Assembly (NCBI GenBank): GCA_017311185.1
Contig: JAESUZ010003110.1
Location: 662,888 to 726,887, forward strand
Length of the DNA stretch: 64,000 nucleotides
From: Proteles cristata cristata
Taxonomy: Eukaryota > Chordata > Mammalia > Carnivora > Hyaenidae
Direction of reading: 5' to 3'
In this document: positions 24,963 through 34,097 of the stretch, in pieces
Position numbering within the stretch: the stretch's first letter is position 1
How the letters are laid out: every line of letters begins with the position of its first letter
Position numbers and translations under genes: made by a program
Notes under the pieces: generated by a model
Told to the model about the DNA's origin: nothing
The model's database searches: none
Seen by the model: the letters and a program-made list of their open reading frames with translations, nothing else

Positions 24963-25709
24963 GGTCATTTCACGAAGAGACAGGGGCCAGAGGGGAGCCA
25001 ATGCTGGCCCAAAGTCGCATTCCATTCAACGTGAGCAGAGACGGGATGACCCAGGCTCCCATACCCACCCTTCCCTCTAGAATTTAAATCAACTCCCTCT
25101 AACCGTGTTGGCAAAGGGCAGAGAATGAGCAGGGAAAGGGAGCAGCGTGCCTGGTGAGAAAGGTTCACCAGGACCGGCTCACATGGTTTAGGCAGCATCC
25201 AGCCCCACCCCCCAACCCCCCACCCCCACCCCCTGCGCTCCGGAGCTGTGGGGAGCACTGTCTGGGGACCTGGGGATCTATGTGCCTGAAACCCAGCCAC
25301 GTGGCCAGATCCGGGCCACAGGAGACCTTCTTCCTCAATCCTGCTTCTCCTCTTCCTCCAGTTTATCAGTCACTCCCGCAAAGAGGACAGGACCCAACAG
25401 CAGAAAAATTAAAAGGAAGCCCGAAGGCAAAAGGAGAGGAAAGAGCGTGGTAAGCAGCAGGCCCGGTGAGGTCCCCAGCGCTTAGGAAACACCCGAGGCC
25501 CTCTCACCACATTTGAAACATGTGTCTCCCCCCCACACACCCCCCACGCCCCCCCACCCCTGCCCCAGGACTTAGAAAAAGGATCTGTCCACAAAGAGCA
25601 GGGAGGACAGGGGAGCCGGGCCCCGGGGCTCTCGGGGAGTAGCTGGACACGGAGGCAGGGTGTCAGGAGCCAGCAGCCCGGGGCCCGGCCGTGGGGCGCG
25701 GGGCTGTGA

Positions 25710-25724
25710 GGGCCCTACCTGTGC
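25710..25724 (-). promoter_or_regulatory. ZBTB16: Splice donor of ZBTB16 exon 2
   Basis: The minus strand reads CAGCACAG|GTAGGG, with the intron GT at 25718-25717. The cut falls after the second base of codon 423 (phase 2), between the two zinc-binding histidines of finger 1. Without splicing, translation would stop at the TAG at 25717-25715. Confidence 0.9.
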
Positions 25725-26986
25725 TGCTCCACCGCCTCGTTGTCCGGAAGCTCCACCCCACACACGCCGCACTGCTCCCCGATGCTCCGGCTCTCCGACT
25801 TCATGCCCACCGCCAGCTCGCCCAGCTTGCTGAACAGCTCCCTCTGGATGAAGCCCTGGGGCAGCAGCCCCCCGTAGGTGCTGAAGTCCATGGACACGGC
25901 CAGGGCGGGCTGCACGTGGAGGCCAGGAGTCACTGAAGACGGCACGCTCAGCACGGCGTCGGCCTTGTGATTGGGCAACACAGAATAGATGCCCAGAGGC
26001 TTCTCAGCCGGGGGTGCAGGGGGCTCGGGGGGACCCGGGGGGCCCTGGGCAGCCTCGGCCGGGGGTGGCAGCGGCTCGGCGCCCTCCTCGCGCCCATAGT
26101 GCAGCTCCCGGGCGCTGGTGATGACGCTGCCGCGAGTGGGGGTCCCGGGCCCTTCTCTGCCCCGCTCCTCAACCCTGTCCCCCGTGGTGCCCGCCATGCT
26201 GGGCTCGGCGGCCCCGGGGCTGTCCTGGCCGGGCACCTCGTCCACCTGCATCATCTCCGTCTTCACCTCAGCCACCCCGGCGTGCCGCCCGCCCCCGGCC
26301 AGGGCCGGCTCCTCGGGCCCCGCGGGGGGCTGAAGAGCTCCCTGCAGGAGAGACTGTCCTATGGTCATTAAACTGTCCACCGCAGCCTTGGTGGGACTCA
26401 TGGCCGAAAGGCCGAACGGGGCGGAGACGGAAGGGCTCTGGTCCACCATGGGTCCAGGGAGGCTCCGAGCGGCCACGCTGGCGTACCCGCTCTCCTCGCC
26501 GGAATGCTTCGAGACGAAGATGTTCTTGAGGTACCGAGCTTTGCGGTCCTCCTCCTCCTCGGCCGCGCCGTCTGCCATGGTGGCCTCCGTGTCGTTGTCG
26601 TCGGAGGCCTGGATGGTCTCCAGGATCTTCAGGCACTGCTCCTCCAGGTACTCGATCTCTAAGATCTCGGCTGCGTACAGCAGGTCGTCGAGGTCCTCCG
26701 CCTTGGCCTGCAGCGTGGCCGTGTACGCGTACTCCAGAATCTGCTGGAAGGTCTTTGGCGAGAGGAAGTCCAGAGTATAGTGCTGGCTGTTGCGGTGGAA
26801 CAGGATCTCAAACATCTTGCTGGTGCAGGCCAGCACGGTCCGGTGGGCATGGAACTCCTGGCTGTCCACCATGATGACCACATCGCACAGCGTCCCGGCC
26901 AGCCGCATCTGGTTGGCCTTGCACAGGAGCCCCGTGGGGTGGCTGGGGTTCTGCAGCTGGATCATGCCCGTCTTTGTCAGATCCAT
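25719..26986 (-). CDS. ZBTB16: ZBTB16 (PLZF) first coding exon, residues 1-422 plus 2 nt of codon 423
   Basis: Encodes the N-terminal part of promyelocytic leukaemia zinc finger protein, a nuclear sequence-specific repressor that recruits NCoR/SMRT-HDAC complexes and acts in limb patterning, spermatogonial stem cells and innate-like lymphocytes (family knowledge). Visible: BTB/POZ domain at about 20-126, with the D35 and R49 pocket residues; an acidic patch at 143-147; SUMO-type sites K242 (VKTE), K387 and K396; S197 and T282 in SP/TP contexts; a proline-rich stretch at 306-329; C406, C409 and H422 of zinc finger 1. Numbering agrees with the human protein as I know it, with no indel up to residue 423. 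The ATG at 26986 has an ideal ACCATGG context. The frame runs into a stop only after a consensus donor (CACAG|GTAGGG), so the exon ends at 25719. The remaining fingers lie outside the window. Identification is very secure. Confidence 0.97.
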
Positions 26987-27009
26987 GGTGCTCCCCTCGG
27001 CTCAGGCAT
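26977..27009 (-). other. Upstream ORF overlapping the ZBTB16 start codon
   Basis: ATG at 27009 opens a 10-codon frame (MPEPRGAPWI, then TGA at 26979-26977) that runs through the main ATG in another frame and stops within codons 3-4 of ZBTB16. Its start context is poor (C at -3 and +4), so most ribosomes should scan past it. Regulation by this uORF is inferred. Confidence 0.5.
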
Positions 27010-27075
27010 GAGGCTCTCTTTCCTTCCTGGCTCTGCGTGACGGGCCGGGTGGGTCTCCTGGGCCAACCGAGAGGG
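26987..27075 (-). other. ZBTB16: 5'UTR part of ZBTB16 exon 2 and its splice acceptor
   Basis: On the minus strand a long pyrimidine tract (about 27125-27078) ends in CCCCTCTAG, with AG at 27077-27076, placing the exon start at 27075, 89 bases before the ATG. A second AG at 27059-27058 (GGCCCAG) is a possible alternative acceptor. The leader contains an ATG at 27009 that opens a short ORF overlapping the main start. The acceptor is predicted by eye and not confirmed by transcripts. Confidence 0.7.
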
Positions 27076-29987
27076 CTAGAGGGGATTGGGGTGGGGGGGT
27101 GGGGAGGCACGGAGAAAGAGAGGAGAGAATAACAGACAGATTAGTTAGTGTCCCTGAAAGCAAGAACTCGACACAGAAGGGGAGGAAGAAGCTTCCTGGA
27201 ACTCTGCACATCTGCCTTGACAAGGCCCGGGGAACAGAGGGTAAAGACCAGGTTCTGTCACAGCATCTGGTTCGTTCGCTGCTCTGTGCCGTCTGTTAGA
27301 TGAACTGAAGTGAAATCCCAGGACTCCTGCGCTTCTTTGCGTCTGAGAGTGCGGGGCTCCTGCACATGGCCAACGTGCATTACGAGGAAGTGCCCGGCAC
27401 TCGCTCTACAGGAGTCCGAGGTTAACCCCTTCCTTTAGCCAACTAAAGTGATCCATCGCACTCTCAACCCCCTGCGGGAAACCTCATCTTCTAAACAAAG
27501 TTTTTCTAAATCCTGCCTCACTGGGGCAGTGGGAGGAGCATGCACAGGCCTACCTGGAGCCGGCAGCCTGCAGGCCCAGCCCCGACAAACCCGCAAGCCA
27601 GCGCTCTCCTCTGGCCCATCTCATGGTCGGCCGAAGCCTCCTAGGCCTCTGCCCTTCCTCTCTTCTCAGGGCTGCAAGGGATGGACCGCCCTCCACCCTC
27701 ATCCCTCCTTAGGCCACGACAGGAACACACACACACAACGCCCACGCTAGCCTGGCTGACTTCCACTCATAGGTGCCTCAGAGCTGCTGGAGACGCAATC
27801 CTAAATCCGGACTGTGTGTGTGCCCGGGCACGTGTGCACGCAGCAGCCAGGGAGAGTGAGGGAACACATGTGCACATACTTATAGGAGGTGCTGCATCTA
27901 CCCCCCGACCACAGGTGCCGAGTGGACGGAAGGTCTACAAGTCGTAGGAGAGTGCGTCCCAAGATACCTAGAGATCGTAGGAAATACGCACCCCTATTAT
28001 AGCCAGGAGTGCACGCGCTAAGTACGTGAACTCCCAAGCGAGTCCCACAGGCTCCCAGGTCCTGTGCCAGGAGCAGCAATCGATGCTGGCCGCTGCGTGA
28101 AGACACCAGAAGTGATTCTGGCACCAGGGTCGACCATGTGAGTTACAACCAGTATGAAGAGAGTACAGGCTGGGAGACAAAGCCCTCTCCCAGTGTCCTT
28201 GGGGATCAATTAGAGGGCTCCGGGACCCCCTAACCGGTTGAAAGTGTTAGGCCTCACCCAGACCCAGGTGTCCCCCAGCCTCTGCCTTGCGAGGCCAACG
28301 CTGCAGTGAAATGAACCAGAAGCAAAGCACAGCACGGGCTCTGGCTGCCTCTTCCAACACTGCTTGCCTCGGCTCCCCAGAAGGAGCCCTATTGGCTCCG
28401 GAGCCGCAAATCTCACGCAGAAAGGGTTAACAAGACGGCTGGTCAAGACACTTTTGCTGCCCACCCTGGGGTGGGGGCTTAGGCCGTCAAGAGTGGAAGC
28501 GCCACTCACGAGCGCCTTGCCACCGCGCGCCTTCCTTCAGACCTAGGGGCTTGGGGGAACTAGGACGGGCAATCCAAAGAATGGAAGCTGAGCTACCCGA
28601 ATTCCTTCCTTCCCCGAAGCAAGCGCCCTAGGGCCTGCGGGAAATCGGGGTGCTCTCGGCCAGCCGGCCCCCACCCGCCGGCTGCAGCGCCCAGCGCGGC
28701 GGCGCGGGGGAACGCCGGCGCTAACCCGCCGGCGCTCCGGGGATCGATCCTGCTCTCACACGCCCCCCGTCCCAGCCCCCCACCCCCCGGAGACTTGGAA
28801 GCGACTTCAGCTAACTTGGGGAAGCAACTTTTCCCGGGGAGCCTGACGGCGGGCTGGGGGGGAGGGAGGGGAAAGCAGCCGGCTTAGGAAGGAGGAAAAG
28901 CGAAAGAGACCGGGACGACGGGCAGGCTGGACGCCGGGGCGAGAGCGCGAGGCGGCGGACCCGCCCCGCCGCGAAGGGGAAGCACAAAAGCCCGACAGCG
29001 AGTAGCGGTGGAAGGAAAGGCGAGAGGGGGTCTGCCGGCCCGCCCCCTCCGCCCCAGGGCCGTGACCCCCGGCCGCGGCAGGCTTGCGAGCGCCCCGGGG
29101 AGCGGGCGGGCGAGCCGCGGCCCCGCGCGTCGGTGCGTTCCGGGGGGTCCGCGGGCGGGCGAGACGGCGCGCGTTTGGAGAGCACGCGGGAGCGTCCGAG
29201 GGGCTGCGCGAGCGAGCCGCCGGCGCGCCAGGCTGGGCAACGCTTCCCGAGTGCATCAGGTGCAGAGCCGGGGCTCCCACCCAGCGCGGCCGGGAGCGCA
29301 CGGCCGGCTCCGGGGCCACGGCCGGTCCCGCCGAGAGCCGAGGACGGCCCGGAGCCCCGGGGACCCTCCGGGGCTCCGCCACGGCCGCCCCTCCCCCCCC
29401 CCAGTCGGGTGGGGAGTCCAGTCCAATCCAGAAAAAAAAAGAGCCCATCACGTTTCTCAAAGAGAAAGACGACCCAAGGGAATCCGAGTCCTGCTCCCCT
29501 ACGCCCCCAGATCCACTCCTCGGAGCCTCCGATTCTAGCTTCCCAGCCGGCCGGCGAATAAACACAAATAAACCACAAGCTATCGCGCCCGCGCACCGGT
29601 CCGCATACATATGAGCACCCACCGGCTCCGGGCTCCTCCGCCGGCCGCTGGGGGTACAATGCCTCCGGTTCCCCAGCCCTCCGCTCGCGCCCTCAAGCCC
29701 CGGCAGACCGCTCTGCCCCCCACCGCTCGCCCCGACCGTGCCCTAGGGCGGAAGGGTCGGGGAGGCAGCTGCGCCCAGGCTGACAGCCGGGGCTCCCCTC
29801 CTAGCCGACCCCCAACCGGCGGTGGCGACGGCTGCCGCGGCAGGAAGGGAACAAGCCGAATAAAATAAGGACGAGCCCGGCGGCCGAGTGGCCGAAGGGA
29901 GCGCGCCCCTCGGACCTCTCCAGCCCCGGGGCGCCCCGGCGCGCGCCTACGGCTGGGCGGCGCGCCCCTCCCCGGCCCCTCACTCAC
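27076..29987 (-). other. ZBTB16: ZBTB16 intron 1 (predicted)
   Basis: Bounded by a predicted donor at 29987-29986 (GCAGCG|GTGAGTG) and acceptor at 27077-27076. The half near exon 1 (28.6-29.98 kb) belongs to the CpG island. The 27.1-28.6 kb half is ordinary sequence with a small CA tract near 27728. No Can-SINE or L1 is present and no second gene is seen. Large GC-driven open frames at 28807-29659 are not considered real. Confidence 0.6.
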
Positions 29988-30260
29988 CGCTGCCGAGCCG
30001 GGCGCTGCGGGGTGGGTGTGCGTGCCTCTTGGGGGTGTGTGCCTGTGTCGGGGAGGGGTGTTGCTGGGAACTGTTGCTCTCGGTATCACGGCGGCAGCGG
30101 CGGCATCGCCCAGCAGTTCGCAGTACCCGCTCTCATCGCCCTCAACTCCTCTCTGCTGCGAGGTTAGCAAATCACCACCGGCTGCGGCGCCTCCGCCGCG
30201 TCCCACGTCAATGCCGAGCCCCCTCCCCTGCGAGGCCCCGGCGCCTCTCCATCTTTAGTG
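29988..30260 (-). other. ZBTB16: Predicted non-coding exon 1 of ZBTB16
   Basis: The minus strand carries a strong donor, GGCAGCG|GTGAGTG, at 29988/29987 inside the CpG island. It is the best donor between the promoter and exon 2. The 5' end is not defined: GC boxes at about 30330-30390 and a CRE-like TGACGTGG at about 30202-30209 suggest initiation around 30.2-30.3 kb. The stretch contains two short ATG-initiated frames, 30252-30208 (14 codons) and 30136-30086 (16 codons). Transcript data would be needed to fix the start; the donor is more certain than the length. Confidence 0.5.
30086..30252 (-). other. Two short upstream ORFs in predicted exon 1
   Basis: ATG at 30252 gives 14 codons ending in TGA at 30210-30208. 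ATG at 30136 gives 16 codons (MRAGTANCWAMPPLPP) ending in TGA at 30088-30086. If transcription starts upstream of 30252, both lie in the ZBTB16 leader together with the overlapping uORF at 27009. Whether they are in the mature mRNA depends on the unmapped start site. Confidence 0.4.
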
Positions 30261-30289
30261 CTGGCGGCCGAGCCCGGCTCGCTGCCCAC

Positions 30290-30440
30290 AGCTGCCCCCC
30301 TTCCCTCCCCCCTCCCGCGCCGTCCCCGGGCTCAGCCCGCCCACCCCGCCCCCCCGCACTGGCCGAGCCCGCGCGCGCTCCCCGCCCCTCCCCTCCCTCC
30401 CTCCTCCCTCCCCTCCGCTCCGCCGCCTCCCCCCTCCCTT
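30290..30440 (-). promoter_or_regulatory. G-tract cluster with GC boxes upstream of ZBTB16 exon 1
   Basis: The minus strand carries closely spaced G3-G6 runs (GGGAGG, GGGGAGGGAGG, GGGGCGGGG, GGGCGGG), giving Sp1-family sites and strong G-quadruplex potential immediately upstream of the predicted start region. Confidence 0.6.
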
Positions 30441-32656
30441 CTCGGCGCGCCGCGCTCCGGGCTTCGCCTGACATCTAGCTGCTGCTGGGGCGCCGGCGGC
30501 CGCGGCTCACCGGCCCAGCCGAGAGGGAAGAAGGAGCGCGCGGAGAGCCGTGCCAGGGACTGGGAATCCTCGGTGGGGGCAGTGGAGGTGAGGGGCGAGG
30601 AGCAGCCCCCGCCTTCGACCCCAGGTTTTTAATTTCCTCTGGACGCGGGTTTTGTTCTTCCTGGGGCGCGGAGTGTCGTCCCTGGCTCCAGTGTTCGCCC
30701 GGGTTCAGTGTGTGTCATCTCGCCTTCCACTTTTCTGCGGGCTCGGGGCTGCATCCCCTGTACCCCGACATCAGTTGCAGAAGGGCCCTTTCTCAGCCCG
30801 AGCCCAGGCCTTCTGTGTCGCCAGGCGTTGGGCAGCTGGATCGCGAGAAGTCTCCAGGCGCGGTTCCCAGGCCCTGGTGAGCCTGGTGTCGGGGGGATCC
30901 GCGGAGCTCGGTCGTCCAAGGAAGACCCCTGTCCCATTGTAGCCGTCACGATCCCTGGAGGAGAGGAACTTTTCCCCCTCCCGGTCCTGAGCATTCCTTG
31001 GGCTTTGTCCCCCTGAGAACCTGATTGGACACAGTTCCCGAGAGAGCTGCGCCCTGCTCAGCGCAAAGTCTTCAGGGGGCGAGTGAAAGCTTGAAAAAGC
31101 TTAGAGCCCCCCAAAAGTGCCTCTTCCTCTCAGCTGGCCGCTCCACTTAGAGGGTGGCGTTGAGATCACTAATCTCAGGGTAGAGCAACCAGAAAAAAAA
31201 TCTGCCCTTCCTGGGGCGCTGGAGCATCCTTCTCCCCCCACCCCCTCCTTCATTTCCCAGGAACTTGGCAAAGGTAGGGAGCAAGAGGTTGAGAAGCTCT
31301 CTTCTGGGCACCGGCCATGGAGGCCAAGTAAAGTCTGGGACCTCTGGAATGAAGGTGTTGGTGGAGGGCGCCCTCCCTGGGTCTCCAAACAGTCAGCCCC
31401 GGAGGTCAGTCTTAGGAACGAGGGGCTTCGGGAGACCAGTCCCCACACTTGCCCCCTGACACGCTGGTGCATCAGAGGTTTGCGCTAGAATATAATCACT
31501 CTCCGATGCTTGCCTCTGGTACTGCCCCAGACCTAGAGTCAGGCCCAAAGAACTATAGGGTCATGGAAAGTGGCAGACACCAACTAGAGGCAGAAATCTG
31601 CTTCTGGGCAGCTGAAGGCCAGAACTGGAAGAGCTCAGGGCTAACCGGAGCGGCTGAGGCCATTCCATCCCAGCAAGTGCCTGCCTCCTCCCAGCAGCCA
31701 AAGCGCTCAGCCCTGCAGGGGTCAGGAGAGGAGAGGGCCGAGAAGCACACTTGGAAGTGAGGGGACGCAGCCAATTACCCTCTGACAGCAGTGACTAGAG
31801 CAACATCCAGCCCAACCCTGGAAAAGCATGGTCCCTGGGTGTTCGTTCTGATTAACGATAAAGAGCAATGATCCCTGTTCCGGACTGCTTTTCTAGCTAA
31901 GGTCTGCACTGTCTGCAAGGGGAAAGAGACTTAGAGAAAGTTAAAGAACTGGTCTGCAGGGAGAGCACGCGGAGAGAGAGGGATGGAAGAAGAGAAGAGA
32001 GACCTCACCAGGGAAAGAGGAGAAAGTCCTCGAACTTGTTGAGCCCTTGCGCAGATGGTGCCTGCTCAAGGTTGCTGCCTCGCTGTCCCCGTCCACCTTC
32101 CAGCCCCTCCTGAGTGCAGCAGCAGCAGAAGCTCACAATTAACCCTTGATCCGAATCTCCTATTAATCCTCAAATCACAGAAAGGGAGAAGCCCTGGAAA
32201 CAATGGGAGAGGGAGAGCCGTCCCTGCGTGGTTCCCTGGCCTCCCCCCACCCACTCTGTGCCACATTCTCTCTATGTGAAAATCTCCCTTGCTTCATAAA
32301 CTCTGCCCATTAAAAAGCCCAGCCCTTGTTAGTGAGTGTTAAAGAGAGATTAATGCCTGAATTTAAGAGGTGGAGAAGGTAACAAAAAGGAGGAAGGCAG
32401 ACGGGGCTGTGGGCTGAGAGCCAGCACTGGGCTCCAAGCAGTTCCACTTAGCGCTAGAGGCTGGCAATGCAGCAGTTTGATAAGGTTTCTTGGGCCCAGA
32501 TAAAGTAGCAGCAGCTCTTCCACCAAAACCAGCACCATTTATAGCCAGAGCTGTGTCCTTGGGTCCCCCGAAGGCTGATACAATCCCCAGCTCAGAGGGC
32601 TCATATGGCGGGGCACCTTAAAAACAAGCAGTATGGAAAATTACAGGAGAAAACTC

Positions 32657-32686
32657 GCTTTCTCTCTCTCCCTCTCTCTCTCTGGT
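32657..32686. repeat. (CT)n simple repeat
   Basis: CGCTTTCTCTCTCTCCCTCT followed by CTCTCTCTCT. Confidence 0.85.
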
Positions 32687-33039
32687 GTCCATGTATTGGT
32701 GGTGATTTTTTTTTTTTTTAACTTCTTGGTGTGGTAAGGAAAGCTGGGACATCAGTTGGGACAGGCCTAAAAAATAGGAGAGACCTCAGTCTTGTGGGGA
32801 GGTCATGCTGGAGACCGGGGAATTGATTAATTGACCTCTGAATAGAATTCCACGTTAAATCTTGTCATTCCCTCCCCTCCTCCTTTATTCTCATACCTCC
32901 CATGGGTAGCAGGCTTTCGGAGCTCAGTTTGTGCAAGAAGGGGATATAGTAGGTCTAAGGGATCTTACAGGGAAAAGCCTGTGGGAATAATCACTCGCTG
33001 TAAGCACCGACTGTGAATCTTAACACGTTACCTATACTG

Positions 33040-33240
33040 TGTGATGTAAATGTGTGAACTCTATACAGGCAGGTGCTATTATTCTCCCCATTTCTGAGAT
33101 GAGAAAACTGAGGCTCTGGAAGAGGTGAACCGCTTTACCCAAGACTGTAGGGCTGGTGACCGTCAGAGCTGAGGCTTCAACTCAGACCATTCCGACTGCA
33201 AAGCTCCTGATCTTAACTTTGAGACTGCACCATTCCCCAC
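33040..33240 (-). repeat. MIR remnant
   Basis: TATTATTCTCCCCATTTCTG, AGATGAGAAAACTGAGGCTC and CCAGGACT-type end fit reverse-strand MIR; one of the best-preserved copies here. Confidence 0.75.
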
Positions 33241-33910
33241 TGAGTCAGACCACCAGGTAAACAGACTTTCCCTCTAAACAGACTTAGATCACTTCCCCTC
33301 CTTCCTCAAAATCGCAGGCAAAAGTTGAGGAGGGAGTTTTGAATTACAATAAAGCATCAAGGAACAGATTGCCCCTGAAGAAGGCTCATAGTGTGTTTTG
33401 AGTATTCTGTATTCTGATTGCGTGTTAATGAAATGTTGCAATTCATTCTGTTTTCAACACCTCAGCTGGAGAATAGTTGTAAAATTTAAAGATAGACTTT
33501 CCTATCATGATGAATAAATCAAGGACTCCTACCTCTGGGCGAGAAGCAGCCACTTTGCATACTAAAACCTCGAGATGAGTCGAGATGAGTCGGAAAGAGA
33601 GCCTCTTTGCCGAGGGATACCTGCAGTGAAGCCCCTGAAAGGAAAGAGTCTCCTGAGCAATTGAGGACTCCATGTTACCAATGGAAGATGCACCAGCTGT
33701 CACATGGACACTTAGATCTTTGACCCACTGGGGACTCTTGGGGAAAGATACAGCAGATCTATTGCATCCTTTCCTGGAGACAAAGGACCTTATAATGCTT
33801 CAAGGTCATAACTGCAAATTACGGTAGATGCAAATGACGTCAGAAACGAAACAAAATCAAATTTATCTTCTGTGCATATGTTGATGATTTTCTTTGGTGC
33901 ATCTTTTTTT

Positions 33911-34097
33911 TTTTTCAAAGTTTATTTATTTATTTTGAGAGAGCGCGTGCACGAGCAGGGTGATGGGGAGAGAGAATCCCAAGCAGGCTCCACACTGTCA
34001 GCACAGAGCCTGATGCGGGGCTCGAGCTCACTAACCATGAGATCGCGACCTGAGCTGGCGTCTGGATGCTTAACCGACTGAGCCACCCAGGTGCCCC
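33911..34097 (-). mobile_element. Can-SINE, minus
   Basis: T-rich tail TTTATTTATTTATTTTGAGA, central GGGGCTCGAGCTCACTAACC, end GAGCCACCCAGGTGCCCC. The GAGACAGC...GTCAGAGAG segment is shortened. TSD not clear. Confidence 0.9.

Larger units (their letters stand above)
1..25718 (-). other. ZBTB16: ZBTB16 intron 2 (5' part; continues beyond the window)
   Basis: Everything left of the exon 2 donor. I looked for the short next exon, which should complete finger 1 (beginning KLHSG in the human protein), and did not see it, so the intron exceeds 25.7 kb. Contents are Can-SINEs, MIR and L2 remnants, microsatellites and unique sequence. The many short ORFs here show no domain or splice structure. Confidence 0.8.
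20577..25718. other. Intronic sequence adjoining exon 2, free of Can-SINEs
   Basis: MIR remnants at 21495-21680 and 24790-24962 and an L2-like scrap near 23600-23700. C-rich tracts at 25201-25232 and 25529-25565 lie just downstream of the exon 2 donor; on the transcribed (minus) strand they are G-runs that could act as intronic splicing enhancers or G-quadruplexes. No gene seen. Confidence 0.5.
28600..30650. promoter_or_regulatory. ZBTB16: CpG-island promoter of ZBTB16
   Basis: A sharply GC- and CpG-rich block compared with its flanks, with many CGCG, GCGCGC and CCGCCC words and Sp1-type GC boxes near 30330-30390. On the minus strand 30290-30440 is a run of GGG/GGGG tracts. No TATA box stands out, which fits a dispersed CpG-island promoter. 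It lies directly upstream of the predicted exon 1. A plus-strand donor-like GGAG|GTGAGGG at 30588-30589 leaves room for divergent transcription. Confidence 0.8.
30651..33910. other. ZBTB16 5' flank, unique sequence
   Basis: No gene or Can-SINE. CT-rich tract at 32657-32686, T-run at 32707-32719, MIR at 33040-33240, and a 10-bp tandem (CGAGATGAGT twice) at 33571-33590. AT-rich stretches (32150-32360, 33340-33480) may hold regulatory elements. Confidence 0.45.

Noticed and set aside
26361..26780. Plus-strand ORFs antisense to ZBTB16 exon 2
   Set aside because: Shadows of the real coding frame in GC-rich codons.
28807..29659. Long overlapping minus-strand ORFs (271 and 282 codons) in the CpG island
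   Set aside because: They occur in GC-rich DNA where stops are scarce, several frames are open at once, composition is Pro/Arg/Ala/Gly-rich, and they lie in the predicted ZBTB16 intron 1.
29580..30206. 208-codon minus-strand ORF across predicted exon 1
   Set aside because: It begins at a GTG, runs through the donor at 29988 and has low-complexity composition; only the short ATG uORFs are noted.
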